From: Oscillatoria princeps RMCB-10
Lineage (GTDB): Bacteria > Cyanobacteriota > Cyanobacteriia > Cyanobacteriales > Oscillatoriaceae
Direction of reading: 5' to 3'
DNA: 64,000 nucleotides
NCBI GenBank assembly: GCA_019359235.1
Contig: JAHHHT010000027.1
Span: forward strand, 1 to 64,000
The notes under the pieces are model-generated. The model worked only from the letters and a program-made list of their open reading frames with translations. It made no database searches and was not told the DNA's origin. Of the stretch, positions 1 through 10,281 are shown in pieces (within the stretch, counting starts at the first letter, position 1; the number at the start of each line of letters is the position of its first letter). Made by a program: the position numbers and the translations under genes.

Positions 1-2
1 CG

Positions 3-720
3 GAAACGCCGGCACCCACTCCGATTCCTACGGAAACACCGGCACCCACTCCGATTCCTACGGAAACACCGGCACCCACTCCGATTCCTACGGAAACACC
101 GGCACCCACTCCGATTCCTACGGAAACACCGGCACCCACTCCGATTCCTACGGAAACGCCGGCACCCACTCCGATTCCTACGGAAACACCGGCACCCACT
201 CCGATTCCTACTGAAACGCTGGCACCCACTCCGATTCCTACTGAAACGCTGGCACCCACTCCGATTCCTACTGAAACGCTGGCAACTCCCACTCCGGTGC
301 CGGCACCCACTCCGATTCCTACGGAAACGCCGGCACCCACTCCGATTCCTACTGAAACGCTGGCAACTCCCACTCCGGTGCCGGCACCCACTCCGATTCC
401 TACGGAAACGCCGGCACCCACTCCGATTCCTACTGAAACGCTGGCAACTCCCACTCCGGTGCCGGCACCCACTCCGATTCCTGCGGAAACACCGGCACCG
501 ACTCCGATTCCTGCGGAAACGCCGGCACCCACTCCGATTCCTACTCCGGTGCCGGCACCGACTCCGATTCCTGCGGAAACGCCGGCACCCACTCCGATTC
601 CTACGGAAACGCCGGCACCCACTCCGATTCCTACGGAAACGCCGGCACCCACTCCGATTCCTACGGAAACGCCGGCACCCACTCCGATTCCTACGGAAAC
701 GCCGGCAACCACTCCTGCTG
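3..720 (+). repeat. 30-bp in-frame tandem repeat encoding [10 protein letters not shown]
   Basis: About 24 units of 30 bp are packed end to end. The first eight are nearly identical and include synonymous third-base changes (acg/act, acc/gcc). From about 297 an 81-bp higher-order unit appears, in which a LATPTPV variant alternates with two standard units. The unit is a multiple of three, so length changes keep the frame. Confidence 0.95.
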
Positions 721-3700
721 AGACACCAACACCGACGCCGGCACCCACTCCCGCGCCGACGCCTAACAGCAGCGCACCTGCCGATATTTTCCTAACGGGT
801 GGTGCCGCAGTTGATGAAAATAGTGCCCCGGGTACAGTTATTGGCACTTTCTCAACCCTTGACTCCGATGAGGGCGATACCCACACCTATTCCTTAGTGG
901 ATGATGCTGGCGGGCGTTTTGCGATTGTCGGAACTCAGCTGACAGTAGCTGCTGGAACTTTATTAGACTTTGAAACTAATCCCAGCTACAATATCGGGGT
1001 GCGGGTGACTGATGCGGCGGGGAATACTTTTGAGAAAGTCCTGCCAATCGCCATCAATAATATCAACGACGCGCCAACGGTTGGCTTACCCATCCCCAAC
1101 CAGCCGGCAGCGGAAGACACTCCCTTTAGTTTCATTATTGATGCCAATACCTTTAATGACGCTGATGGGGATACTCTCACTTATACTGCCAGTCTTGCCG
1201 GTGGCGCACCCTTGCCAAACTGGCTGACATTTAATCCCAGCACAGGAGAATTCACCGGCACTCCCAGCAACAGCGATGTCGGGGCAATTTCTGTGGGAGT
1301 CATCGCCAATGACGGCAATGGCGGTGCTGTTGCGGATAGCTTTGAGATTGCCGTCGCCAACACTAACGACGCGCCAACCCTCACCGGCACATCCGTCTCC
1401 CTCACTGATATTGACGAAGACGCCGCCACCAACAGCGGGGATGCTGTCTCTGCTTTCAGCAGCATGATTTCCGATGCCGATCCCGGCGCTGTTCAAGGCA
1501 TTGCTGTCACTGCCGCTGACAACACAAATGGAAAGTGGCAATATTATACCACAGACGGCACGGGTTGGCAAGATTTTTCTGCGACAGCCGGTGCGCTCGC
1601 CGATATCAGCACCTCTGCCCGATTGCTGTCAGCCGGTGCTGGCAATCAAATCCGCTTCCTTCCCAATCCCAACTATAACGGCAGCGCCGGCACTCTCACG
1701 TTCCGGGCGTGGGATGGCACGGCGGGCGCAGACGGGGGCACAGCGGACACCACCACAAACGGCGGCGCAACGGCATTCAGCAGCGATACGGCAGCGGCGA
1801 CGCTAAAGGTCAATCCTGTCGCCGACGCGCCGGTGGCTAATCCGGACACGCTGCCAGACGGGACAGTGCTGTTGCGCAGCTGGCTGGACATTCCGGTGGC
1901 TTCTTTGCTTGCGAACGACACTGACGCCGATGGGGATTCCCTGACGCTGACGGCAGTTTCCAACCCCAGCAATGGCGAGGTGTCTCTGGATAGTGCCACT
2001 GGCACGATTACCTTCCGCGCCAATACTGTAGGTGCGGCTTCCTTCGACTACACGATTAGCGATGGCACTGGCAACACATCCACCGCTACGGTGAGTCTTT
2101 CTGTCACTAATCAGATAAACCTGAGCGACATCGTCTCGGGGACAGGACTGCCAGCCGGTGCTGCCGGTTTTGTGATCAATGGCGAGGCGGCTTATTCCGA
2201 ATCCGGTCGGTCGGTCAGTGGGGCGGGGGATGTCAATGCCGACGGGCTAGCTGATGTGATTGTGGGGGCACCGTTGGCTAGCTTCAACGGGAATTTATTT
2301 GGCAAGTCTTATGTGATATTTGGCAAATTAGACAGCACGCCGGTGAATTTGAACGCCTTAGGTGCCGGCGGCTTTGCCATGAATGACGAGGCGGACTTAA
2401 GTGGGTTTGGTTTGTCCGTCAGTGGGGCGGGGGATGTCAACGCCGATGGGCTGGCTGACGTGATTGTGGGCGCACCCAGCGCTGCCTTTAGTGGCAAGTC
2501 TTATGTAGTGTTTGGCAAAAAGGACAGCACGGCGGTGAACTTCTACCCCCCAGGTGCCGCCGGCTTTGCCATTAATGGCCAGACGACTGATTACGAATTC
2601 GGTAACTCAGTTAGTGGGGCGGGAGATGTCAACGGCGACGGGCTGGCTGACGTAATTGTGAACGCACCCATTGCTAGTTCCTCTAGCAAGTCTTATGTGG
2701 TATTTGGCAAAACGGACAGCAAGGATATCAACTTGAGCGAATTAGATAAACAGGGCTTTGCCATCAATGGCGAACCGCAATCGCTCTGGTCCGTTAACTC
2801 AGTCAGTGGGGCGGGGGATGTCAACGGCGACGGGCTGGCTGACCTGATTGCGGGCGCATTCTTGGCTACCCCCAACGGCCCTGACTCTGGCAAGTCGTAT
2901 GTGATTTTTGGCAAAAAAGACAGCACAGATGTCAACCTGGGTGCATTAAATCAAGGCGGCTTTGCCATCAATGGCTCAGAGACTAATGAGGAATCCGGTG
3001 CCTCAGTCAGTGAGGCGGGGGATGTCAACGGCGACGGGCTGGCTGACCTGATTGTGGGCGCACAGGGTCCTGGCCCCAACGGAGATCAATCTGGCAAGTC
3101 CTATGTGATTTTTGGCAAAACGGACAGCACAGATGTCAACTTGAAAGATTTAGGTGACGGCGGCTTTGCTATCAATGGCGAGGAGGCTGTTGACGCTTCC
3201 GGTCACTCAGTCAGCGCTGCGGGCGATGTCAACGGCGACGGGCTAGCTGACCTGATTGTGGGCGCACCTGGGAACCCCAACGGGAGTGACTCTGGCAAGT
3301 CTTATGTGGTTTTTGGGAAAAAGGACAGCGCGGATGTCAACTTGAAAGATTTAGGTGACGCCGGCTTTGCCATCACTGGCGAGGCGATAGGTGACTTCTG
3401 CGGTTTCTCAGTCAGCGCTGCAGGGGATGTCAACGGCGACGGGCTGGCAGACTTAATTGTGGGCGCACCTCATCTTCAGCCCAGCCAGACTGACTCTGGC
3501 ACCGGCGACGGGCAGGCAGACTCGATGGTGGGCGCACCCGGGGACGCCAGCGGGGCTGGATCTGGCAAGTCTTATGTTATCTTCGGGGGCGACTTCACCG
3601 GCGCTGTCACCCAACTCGGCGGCGCGGGCGCTGACACTCTCACCGGCACTGCTAGCAGTCAGGCGCTGGTTGGGGGGAGCGCTGATGACACTCTCAGCGA

Positions 3701-4127
3701 CGGCAATTTCACCGACGCGCTGCTTTATGGCGGTGCGGGGAATGACCGGTTAGAGATTGGCAATGCCGGTTTCCGCCGTCTGGATGGCGGTTTGGGGGTG
3801 GACACTCTGGCGCTCAGCGGTGCCGGCATGACTTTAGACCTCACTGGCACGGCTGACAATACTAAAATTGCCGGAATCGAGCGCATTGATTTGACGGGAA
3901 CGGGGGACAACACCCTCACCCTCAGTGAGACGGCTCTGCTGAATTTGCTGGCAGAAACCACGCCGGCTAACGGGTACAGCACTTTGACGGTTTTGGGCGA
4001 TGCCGGGGATGCGGTCAATGCCGGTCTTGCCGGCTGGGGATTGAGCAGCAGCAGTGCCGGTGGGTTCACCACTTACACCAAGGATCGCCTGCAGTTAGTG
4101 CTGGATAGCGATCTGATACTAAGTTGA
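3..4127 (+). CDS. Secreted multi-domain protein: Pro/Thr repeats, cadherin-like, FG-GAP and RTX-like modules (5' partial)
   Basis: The frame is open to the left edge, so the N-terminus lies outside the window; about 1374 residues are visible. In order: roughly 240 residues of [14 protein letters not shown] repeats (a wall-spanning or linker-like region), two or three cadherin/He_PIG-like modules (about 255-640, with NDAPT linkers), seven clear FG-GAP repeats carrying the calcium-binding core [10 protein letters not shown] (about 700-1150) plus a degenerate eighth, and a C-terminal part with [10 protein letters not shown] and [11 protein letters not shown] motifs typical of RTX proteins exported by type I secretion. 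No catalytic domain is visible. By family knowledge this is a large calcium-binding extracellular adhesin or surface-layer protein; the exact role is inference. The FG-GAP repeats are also alike at DNA level, so repeat number may vary. A strong hairpin terminator follows the stop. Confidence 0.85.
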   Translation, partial: ETPAPTPIPTETPAPTPIPTETPAPTPIPTETPAPTPIPTETPAPTPIPTETPAPTPIPTETPAPTPIPTETLAPTPIPTETLAPTPIPTETLATPTPVPAPTPIPTETPAPTPIPTETLATPTPVPAPTPIPTETPAPTPIPTETLATPTPVPAPTPIPAETPAPTPIPAETPAPTPIPTPVPAPTPIPAETPAPTPIPTETPAPTPIPTETPAPTPIPTETPAPTPIPTETPATTPAETPTPTPAPTPAPTPNSSAPADIFLTGGAAVDENSAPGTVIGTFSTLDSDEGDTHTYSLVDDAGGRFAIVGTQLTVAAGTLLDFETNPSYNIGVRVTDAAGNTFEKVLPIAINNINDAPTVGLPIPNQPAAEDTPFSFIIDANTFNDADGDTLTYTASLAGGAPLPNWLTFNPSTGEFTGTPSNSDVGAISVGVIANDGNGGAVADSFEIAVANTNDAPTLTGTSVSLTDIDEDAATNSGDAVSAFSSMISDADPGAVQGIAVTAADNTNGKWQYYTTDGTGWQDFSATAGALADISTSARLLSAGAGNQIRFLPNPNYNGSAGTLTFRAWDGTAGADGGTADTTTNGGATAFSSDTAAATLKVNPVADAPVANPDTLPDGTVLLRSWLDIPVASLLANDTDADGDSLTLTAVSNPSNGEVSLDSATGTITFRANTVGAASFDYTISDGTGNTSTATVSLSVTNQINLSDIVSGTGLPAGAAGFVINGEAAYSESGRSVSGAGDVNADGLADVIVGAPLASFNGNLFGKSYVIFGKLDSTPVNLNALGAGGFAMNDEADLSGFGLSVSGAGDVNADGLADVIVGAPSAAFSGKSYVVFGKKDSTAVNFYPPGAAGFAINGQTTDYEFGNSVSGAGDVNGDGLADVIVNAPIASSSSKSYVVFGKTDSKDINLSELDKQGFAINGEPQSLWSVNSVSGAGDVNGDGLADLIAGAFLATPNGPDSGKSYVIFGKKDSTDVNLGALNQGGFAINGSETNEESGASVSEAGDVNGDGLADLIVGAQGPGPNGDQSGKSYVIFGKTDSTDVNLKDLGDGGFAINGEEAVDASGHSVSAAGDVNGDGLADLIVGAPGNPNGSDSGKSYVVFGKKDSADVNLKDLGDAGFAITGEAIGDFCGFSVSAAGDVNGDGLADLIVGAPHLQPSQTDSGTGDGQADSMVGAPGDASGAGSGKSYVIFGGDFTGAVTQLGGAGADTLTGTASSQALVGGSADDTLSDGNFTDALLYGGAGNDRLEIGNAGFRRLDGGLGVDTLALSGAGMTLDLTGTADNTKIAGIERIDLTGTGDNTLTLSETALLNLLAETTPANGYSTLTVLGDAGDAVNAGLAGWGLSSSSAGGFTTYTKDRLQLVLDSDLILS

Positions 4128-4198
4128 GATAGATATCGCGGCTTTCAGTTGGATGAAGCACGCATCCACAACCCGGTTTCTTTAACAATACCTTCGCC

Positions 4199-4226
4199 AA
4201 AAGCCCACCCTGAGTGGTGGGCTTTT
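4199..4226 (+). terminator. Rho-independent terminator of the FG-GAP protein gene
   Basis: A perfect 11-bp stem (AAAAGCCCACC with GGTGGGCTTTT) closes a 6-base loop. It ends in a T run and lies 72 bases after the stop codon. Confidence 0.8.
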
Positions 4227-4538
4227 AGCTAGAGTGCCGAGGGAGATGGCTGTTTAAAAACCCTTTCCCCAAAACCCGGACAGGGTTTTATGGAGGAATT
4301 GTCTCAACCCCATATCCTGTAAAGGGTACATCGGGGCTCGTCAATAGCTGTGACGCCCCCAAAGAAGCCTGCTGCACAGAGCAGGCGATTGCCTTGCCGG
4401 CGCGTCATTGTCGGGGGAGCCGACCTCTTTCGTCTCCCATCAGGAGCCAACGGAACCAGGGAACCTCAGGTAAATAGGCGTTGGTATTGTTTAAGAAACC
4501 GGGTTTCTCAGTACCTCACGCTTGATGAAAAACGCGCT

Positions 4539-4704
4539 TATAGCAGTAGGCACTTAGGGCGCGGACATTAATGGCATGGCGCATGGGGCATGGCGCATGG
4601 GGCATGGCGCATGGCAAAGACTCACAGCTTTTTGCCCAATGCCCTTTTGCGTGATGCCCTTTTGCCTGATGCCCATGTCCGTTCCCTAAGTGGCTAGTGC
4701 TATA
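4539..4704. mobile_element. MITE-like element, TATAGCAGT family, copy 1
   Basis: The left end reads TATAGCAGTAGGCACTTAGG and the right end is its imperfect reverse complement, ending CTAGTGCTATA. The interior contains a 14-bp tandem repeat (CATGGCGCATGGGG) and no ORF. The last four bases are shared with the next copy. Confidence 0.65.
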
Positions 4705-4811
4705 GCAGTATGCAGTTAGGTTAGTACATTCCGGCCTCCCCCGCTCCAGAGCTCCCCCGCTCCCCTGCACCAGAAGCTCCTATTGTCCTAACCAATATGA
4801 CTGCTGCTATA
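4701..4811. mobile_element. MITE-like element, TATAGCAGT family, copy 2
   Basis: It begins TATAGCAGTATGCAGTTAGG and ends with the inverse arm (GTCCTAACC ... TGCTGCTATA). It directly abuts copy 1, with the shared TATA at the junction. Its right arm matches the sequence at 38138-38166 in the opposite orientation. Confidence 0.55.
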
Positions 4812-5234
4812 TATTGCGGGCAGCTCACCGGCCACAGCACAGATTCCGTTTGATTGCTTGCAGTTACACTTCAGGGCCAGGCTGCCCACACTGGCAGGCT
4901 GCGCAGCTTGCGCAAATTAATCAAACGTATTTTATAAAATTCCGATTTTTGTGCGAGGGGTTGCGGAGTGCCGCAGCGGAAAGGGGTGGGGCTTGAGCCA
5001 AATTTAACTCCAGCCTCACCGGCTCTTAACCTCTAGGGAGCTGCCGGCAGGATATTCTGCTAACAGTATCTAAAGTTACAGAATTTTTTCACTCATTTGT
5101 CGCCCCTTGTAGCGCCGGCACCGGAATCTGGGTTTTTGTAGCGCAGGTATCCAAACCGGCGAGCGCGTTCAGGGTACAAATAAGAGCATAAAAATTTCTC
5201 TCACTTCACGACTAGCTCACAGGAGGCCAAACCT

Positions 5235-5603
5235 ATGGAATTCTCTTATCCCGGTATCAGGTACGAAGAAGACCGGCACCCCCTCGATACCAGCGAGGGC
5301 CATACCACAGGCCAATCTTGGGGGAGCAATGGCAAATTGCGCTATCCCAGACACATTCCCGTCCCTCAACTCCTGCGCTCACTGAGGGAACGCGCCCTGA
5401 CTCGTCACACCGGCACCGAAAGCGAAAAAAAAGCAAATCCCGCCTCTCGTCTTGCGCTCCAGGAAGAACCGGCCAAAATCCATTACAAAAATCTTTGCCG
5501 GAATATAGAACGACGGCTGGAAGTGGCCAGAAGCCAGGGGGATCGGAACTTGATCCAACTTTTAGAAGCTGAATTTGAGCAGATATCTCGCAGCTGGCAG
5601 TAG
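5235..5603 (+). CDS. Conserved cyanobacterial hypothetical protein, 122 aa
   Basis: An AGGAGG Shine-Dalgarno (5220-5226) precedes the ATG at good spacing, which supports both the gene and its start. The first 75 residues are polar and low in order. The C-terminal third (KNLCRNIERRLEVARSQGD and following) is a charged helical segment of a type I recognise from small cyanobacterial proteins of unknown function. No signal peptide, membrane segment or catalytic motif is visible. It is convergent with speD. Function unknown. Confidence 0.7.
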   Translation: MEFSYPGIRYEEDRHPLDTSEGHTTGQSWGSNGKLRYPRHIPVPQLLRSLRERALTRHTGTESEKKANPASRLALQEEPAKIHYKNLCRNIERRLEVARSQGDRNLIQLLEAEFEQISRSWQ

Positions 5604-5696
5604 TTTTTGTTGCTTAAAAAGGTTGGGAATTGGCTGAAAGCCAAACCCCAACCCAAATCAGACATCAAATTCACAAAGCGGCGTCACCTTTGCCTG

Positions 5697-6143
5697 TCAT
5701 CCCCGGACTCCAGCTTCCAGGGGACGGGCCAAAACCTGCTCCGTATAAACTGGCTCCTCCATACCCATCGCTGGAAGGACGCTGTCGCGTCCCGCTTCGC
5801 TATCGAACCCACGCGGAATCTCTCTCATTGTTACCTGCTGAGCCTGCAGGGCAGTTTTGAGTATCTGCATCGCCCGCTTTGGCTCTCCCGCACCGCAGAA
5901 AAACAGGTCGGCGGCAAAATAGCCGTACTCTGGCCACGTATGGATGGCGATATGGGACTCAGCTAAAGTAGCTGTTGCCGTCACTCCGTGGGGACTGAAC
6001 TGGTGCACACACAGGTCAATGAGAGTTGCGCCTCCTGCTGAAATCGCATCTAACAAGGCGCGGCGGATGCGTTCAGGGTCGTTGAGAAGCTCGCCAGGAG
6101 ACTGCCAAGCATCAACAACCAGATGGGTTCCCATTTGTTTCAT
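5697..6143 (-). CDS. speD: S-adenosylmethionine decarboxylase proenzyme
   Basis: This enzyme makes decarboxylated SAM, the aminopropyl donor for spermidine synthesis. The 148-residue protein has the prokaryotic class 1B hallmark LAESHIAIHTWPE, in which the chain self-cleaves between Glu62 and Ser63 and Ser63 becomes the pyruvoyl cofactor. His68 and Cys83 (in FFCGAGEP) match the processing and proton-donor residues known for the family. Size is typical of the 120-150 aa bacterial type, with about 20 extra C-terminal residues. A GGAG sits upstream of the ATG and a good sigma-70-like promoter lies 43 bases away. It stands alone, convergent with the small upstream gene. Confidence 0.95.
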   Translation of the reverse strand: MKQMGTHLVVDAWQSPGELLNDPERIRRALLDAISAGGATLIDLCVHQFSPHGVTATATLAESHIAIHTWPEYGYFAADLFFCGAGEPKRAMQILKTALQAQQVTMREIPRGFDSEAGRDSVLPAMGMEEPVYTEQVLARPLEAGVRG

Positions 6144-6483
6144 TCTGCCCGTAACACTCCACCCGAATATATCGCAAACTTTTTGATTGTATCACGGTTG
6201 CAATCGGTGCTCAAGGCGAAACCAAACTTTCTAAACCGCTCCCCGGTTAAATTTATGTTAAGTTTTGTTGCGCAACCAGTGGCGGGCCGGGGGGCCCTTG
6301 AGAAAAAAAGCCGTCGGCGGCACGGGAGCGGGGTGCCGGTGGCAAAAATGCTATAATTTAAAGCCCAACAAGGACTCTGGGTGAAGGAACAAGGAAACAG
6401 GTTGCCCTTTCCCCATCCCCCACAGCGGTTGTGTTTCCCAGCCCCTCCGGCTCCCCCCTCTCCCTTGAGAGCAGCAGCCGCAG
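6144..6483. other. Intergenic region between speD and the pentapeptide gene
   Basis: Apart from the speD promoter it holds GC-rich, low-complexity sequence. Weak open frames exist, but none has a ribosome binding site or a recognisable product. Confidence 0.6.
6186..6214 (-). promoter_or_regulatory. Predicted sigma-70-type promoter of speD
   Basis: On the minus strand, TTGAGC and TACAAT are separated by exactly 17 bases and end 43 bases before the speD ATG. The match is four of six and five of six positions to the -35 and -10 consensus. Confidence 0.55.
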
Positions 6484-7536
6484 CTAAGAGTGAGTAGTGC
6501 CGGACGGCAGGATGGCCCCAGCCAGAAATGCCTGACTCAAACAAGCGCCGCTGAGGTTGGCACCGATCAGGTTAGCCTCAGACAGGTTGGCCCCACTCAA
6601 GTCGGCACCTCCCAGGCTGGCCAGCAGCAAGCCCGCGCCCCCCAAGTTGGCCCCGCGAAGGTTAGCATCCCGCAAATCTGCCTCCACCAGGCAAGCGCCC
6701 GACAGATTAGCGCCGCTTAAATTAGCGCCCCGCAGGTCTGCCTTGCTGAGTTCAGCGCCGCTCAAGTCTGCGCCGGTGAGCTGCAGCCCGCTGAGATTCG
6801 ACCGGCTCAAATTGGCTCCTCGCAAGTCAGCAGCCCTGAGGTTGGCCTCATTAAGAGTGGCCGCAGTCATATCTGCCCCGCTGAGATTAGCGGCGCTGAG
6901 GTTAGCGCCGCCCAGGTCAGCTTCTCGCAAAGAAGCCTCACTCAAGTCGGCCTCAGCCAGATTCGCACCCCTGAGGCAAGCCCGATTCAGGTAAGCCCGA
7001 ATCAGACCGGCCCCAGTCAAGCAAGCCCCTGTGAGATTGGCCTCACTGAGAACAGCCCGGTTCAAGTTCACCCCGCAGCCGGTCACACCGCTGAGAGTGG
7101 CGCGACTCAAAGAAACCCCACTGAGCGTGCTCTGGGTCAGGTTGGCTGCAGTCAAATCCGCGCCCACCAAGCTAGCACCGGTGAGAATGGCCTTACTGAG
7201 GTCGGCGCGGTGCAGAATCGCGCCGCCGAGGTTAGCCCCACTCAAGTCCGCCTCCCTGAGGATGGCCCCAGTCAGCGCCGCCCGGTTGAGGGCTGTCTCA
7301 ATCAGAGTGGCTCCAGAGAGATTGGCCCCACTCAGATTTGCCTCACCCAGGTTAGCGGCGATCAGTTTAGCCATCGTTAGATTCGCCCCCCTGAGATTGG
7401 CCCCCTTGAGATTTGTCCGATTCAGATTCACCTGAGACAGGTTAGCCCGGAGCAACTGAACTCCGGGAAAATCTCGCTCTCCTTGTGCGTGGCGACTCAA
7501 AAGTTCATTAGCACTCACAAGTTCATTAGTATTCAT
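6484..7536 (-). CDS. Pentapeptide repeat protein, 350 aa
   Basis: After a short N-terminal cap (about residues 1-28, ELLSRHAQGERDFPGVQL) nearly the whole protein is A(N/D)LxX repeats, over 60 units, e.g. GANLRGANL and EADLSGANL. The repeat is known to form a right-handed quadrilateral beta helix. The N-terminal cap is the type common in cyanobacterial pentapeptide proteins. No signal peptide or transmembrane segment is seen, so it is probably soluble; the molecular role is unknown. The repeat makes long spurious frames on the opposite strand. Confidence 0.9.
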   Translation of the reverse strand: MNTNELVSANELLSRHAQGERDFPGVQLLRANLSQVNLNRTNLKGANLRGANLTMAKLIAANLGEANLSGANLSGATLIETALNRAALTGAILREADLSGANLGGAILHRADLSKAILTGASLVGADLTAANLTQSTLSGVSLSRATLSGVTGCGVNLNRAVLSEANLTGACLTGAGLIRAYLNRACLRGANLAEADLSEASLREADLGGANLSAANLSGADMTAATLNEANLRAADLRGANLSRSNLSGLQLTGADLSGAELSKADLRGANLSGANLSGACLVEADLRDANLRGANLGGAGLLLASLGGADLSGANLSEANLIGANLSGACLSQAFLAGAILPSGTTHS

Positions 7537-8886
7537 AAAGATTTGCCTGATTTACCTTAAGGTTTGGAGTTGCCAGGCTCTACCTACATAAACTTCTTAG
7601 GAAAAGTTCATGTGTGAGTCAAAAAATGGATAGCAAAAAACGATGACAAAGGCGGGTGAGTGCCAATCAGCGGCAGGGTTCAAGCCTGAGCCTACTCCAG
7701 AGGTGAGAAACCGGGTTTCTCGCCCAAATTTTAGCGGGGTGCCCTGAAAAGCCAAAAAGCCGATTTCTTGAACCTGCAAAGGGCTAGCAAATTTAACCCG
7801 AGCCGCAATCAGCATCACAGCCGCACCCGAAGCGCGAGCGCTCTGTTGAGGATGGTCGCAACAAGAGCGCCCCCCCCGGCTAGATGGAGTAATTCCCCCA
7901 GTAGGGACAGCTGGGCCCTGCTAGGTGTACTCCGCTCTTTTAGCTGCAATGAGACGCTCACGCCGGGGCAGCCAGTGCTCAGGTTGCCGATTCGCAATCA
8001 TGCACGCCTTAATTTCCTGTGGTTTTAAACTTTACTCAAATGGCCATAAGTCGCGGCACCGGTGCCGCGAGTTGCGGTCTGGACTGCTAGTTGGGACGTT
8101 TGTGCGGTCTGAGAGCCTCTGCAAGGGCCCTCAGCCAGTCTCACCTCCCCTAGCTGGTCCAGATATAACCCAATCGGAAAAACATTTCCAGCCAGTACAG
8201 ACTTTTGCTTGGTTTTGCAGCCCCTCGCCGGTCAAACCAACTCGGAAGCCCTGCCGGTCGCAAGGCTCTGTCCAGAAAGACGCGCTCGCCCCCCACTCAA
8301 ACAAGCCGGAGGCGATCGTGGCAATCTGGCGCTAGCGTTGCGGCGGGATAGCACTTCGCCCGTGTCCCGATGTCAGGCGCAGGCTGCGCACCGGCACAGA
8401 AGCTCCTCACCGGGTGTGGGGATCTGCTGTCAACTGCCCCATAATTAATAAAGATAATCGCTGGCAAGCATCCACTGCAAGCTAGGGGGCAGGGTAATTC
8501 TGTTGGCAGATCCCCAACCCGCTCCCCTCTGACCCCGGAAGAGTGGGCCCCTCTGACTCTCAAATCAATCCTCACAGGACGCTTTGATTGCCCACTCTTT
8601 ACCTTAACGCATTCAATTAGAATCTCATTTCTGGTGGGGGCACAGGGTTTTTTCAGATGGGTCAATACCCCCACGCCCAAGGCTTGCAATCATTCCTGAA
8701 CGCTCCCCCCTCGCGGAACCTTCAATCCCCACTCAGCACGAGCGGGCTGGGGACTGAAGACACAGGTTGTGCTGCGCCCCAGACTGTGCTTGTTTAATTT
8801 TTAAGGGTGAAAAGCGCAAGCCAGATAGGAGTTGACCGTGAGGGCGGGTAGGAAAAGCTTAGAAATGGGAATTCTAGAGGGGAGCT
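7537..8886. other. 1.35-kb intergenic region, no gene recognised
   Basis: Short frames here give composition-biased, unrecognisable peptides without ribosome binding sites. Visible structures are a GAGAAACCGGGTTTCTC palindrome near 7705-7721, a perfect 20-bp palindrome at 8051-8070 (TCGCGGCACCGGTGCCGCGA), and a long stem-loop at 8721-8758 (TTCAATCCCCA pairing with TGGGGACTGAA) about 130 bases before the next gene. Confidence 0.6.
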
Positions 8887-10281
8887 ATGGAAAAATCTGA
8901 AAAGGAAAAAACACAGATGACAGAACTAAACCTGACAGAATCCGAAATCGAAGCCTATTTCGACCTGTCAGCTGATTTATTTTGCTGGATTGGCAGCGAC
9001 GGTTATTTCGAGAAATTGAACGGGCAGTGGGAAAATATTCTGGGATGGACGTCATTGGAATCTCTCTCGGAGCCTTGGATTGATTTCGTGCATCCGGATG
9101 ACGCCGAAGCCACCTTGAGCGCGATTAAACAGTGCGGGGCAGGCAAACTTTGCCAGTTTGAAAATCGCTACCGCCATAAAAATGGCCTGTACCGGTGGCT
9201 GTCTTGGAAGGCGACGCGAACTGAAAATGGGTGGTGCGCCCTCGCCAAAGACATTACCGCCAACAAAAGATTGGAGCGCCAAATGTCCAGGCAGCAGGAA
9301 CGCCTGAACGCATTTTTCACATCCGCTCCCGTGGGTATGGCTATCTTGGACAAACAGCTGCGCTTCGTTCAAGTCAATCAAACACTCCTGGCTGTGAGCG
9401 GCGTGGCGGCACCAGTTTATTTCGGCAAAACCTTCAGGGAAGTTCTGCCCCAGCTGGCACCGGCTGTCGAGCCCCTGCTGCAGAGGGTACTGGCCAGCGG
9501 CGCTCCCGCCCTCAACGCCGAGTTGAGCACCGGCCTTGACCTGCCGGCCCGCAGTACATGGCAAGCTTCTATTTTTCCCATACAAGACGAGGAGGGACAG
9601 TTCAAAAGCATTGGCCTCATACTGGTGGAAATCACCAGCCGCGTACAGGCTCAAGAGGCGCTCCGCTACCGGCTGGCGGTGGAAGAAGCCGTAGCCCACA
9701 TATCGAGATTGTTCGTCTGGGGGCAAGTCTCACTCAATAAAGTCCTGGAAATACTCGCAGAAGCCGTCGCCGCCAATCGGGCTTACATCTTCGAGTTCTC
9801 CGAAGACGGCACCCGGGCGCACAACACGCATGAGTGGTGCGCCCCGGGAACCCCACCGCACGCCGCTCGCCTTCAGGAACTCGATACGGCCCAATTTATC
9901 TGGTGGGCCCAGCAGCTATCTCGCGGCCAAAACATTATTATATCCGATATGTCAGCGCTGTCCGGAAAAGCTGCAGGCGAGAAAAACATGCTGGCAAGCC
10001 GCACCCCCCGCCCCAGCGATGTCCGCTCCTTACTGGCGATTCCCATCCATTCCACCACCGGCACCCTGCTGGGCTTCATAGGGTTTGACGACACCGAAAA
10101 ATGCCGCAGCTGGCTGCCTGAGGACGTGCGGGCCCTGCGGGTGGTGAGCCAGATGATATCCTCCGACTGGGAGGCACAGCAGGCAAAAGCAGAACTGAGC
10201 CAGGTGCATCGCACCCTCAGGGAGCGCAACTTGTGCGACCCAGAACCCCTGCCACTCCGCTCCGAATCCGAGTTGCTCTAG
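8887..10281 (+). CDS. PAS-PAS-GAF sensory protein without an output domain
   Basis: A 464-residue soluble sensor. PAS 1 (about 20-125) has the PAS_3 pattern with FVHPDD and a PAC segment ending in AKDITANKRLE. PAS 2 (about 140-250) ends in LVEITSRVQAQ. A GAF domain (about 265-435) contains RAYIFEFSEDG and SLLAIPIHS. No histidine-kinase, GGDEF, EAL or HTH domain follows; the protein stops after a short polar tail (RSESELL). Such architectures normally feed a kinase or cyclase, so it may be truncated or may signal in trans to the receiver-GGDEF-EAL protein downstream. A purine-rich GAGGGGAG lies just before the ATG; an in-frame ATG ten codons on is an alternative start. Confidence 0.8.
   Translation: MEKSEKEKTQMTELNLTESEIEAYFDLSADLFCWIGSDGYFEKLNGQWENILGWTSLESLSEPWIDFVHPDDAEATLSAIKQCGAGKLCQFENRYRHKNGLYRWLSWKATRTENGWCALAKDITANKRLERQMSRQQERLNAFFTSAPVGMAILDKQLRFVQVNQTLLAVSGVAAPVYFGKTFREVLPQLAPAVEPLLQRVLASGAPALNAELSTGLDLPARSTWQASIFPIQDEEGQFKSIGLILVEITSRVQAQEALRYRLAVEEAVAHISRLFVWGQVSLNKVLEILAEAVAANRAYIFEFSEDGTRAHNTHEWCAPGTPPHAARLQELDTAQFIWWAQQLSRGQNIIISDMSALSGKAAGEKNMLASRTPRPSDVRSLLAIPIHSTTGTLLGFIGFDDTEKCRSWLPEDVRALRVVSQMISSDWEAQQAKAELSQVHRTLRERNLCDPEPLPLRSESELL

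Larger units (their letters stand above)
4227..5234. other. 1-kb intergenic region made of small repeats
   Basis: No convincing gene. It holds two abutting stem-loops (4333-4359 and 4367-4386), a GAAACCGGGTTTC palindrome near 4494-4508, two adjacent TATAGCAGT-type inverted-repeat elements, a 14-bp tandem repeat (about 4575-4614) and, at 5220-5226, the Shine-Dalgarno sequence of the next gene. Confidence 0.7.

Noticed and set aside
3..720. 30-bp tandem repeats resembling a repeat array such as CRISPR
   Set aside because: There are no spacers, and the unit is in frame with a continuing coding region encoding a Pro/Thr stalk.
4350..4996. Several 60-84 codon frames after the FG-GAP gene
   Set aside because: They run through inverted-repeat elements and simple repeats.
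6557..7435. Long open frames on the plus strand opposite the pentapeptide gene
   Set aside because: They are mirror images of the A(N/D)LxX codon pattern, give low-complexity Leu/Ala/Pro/Arg sequences and lack ribosome binding sites.
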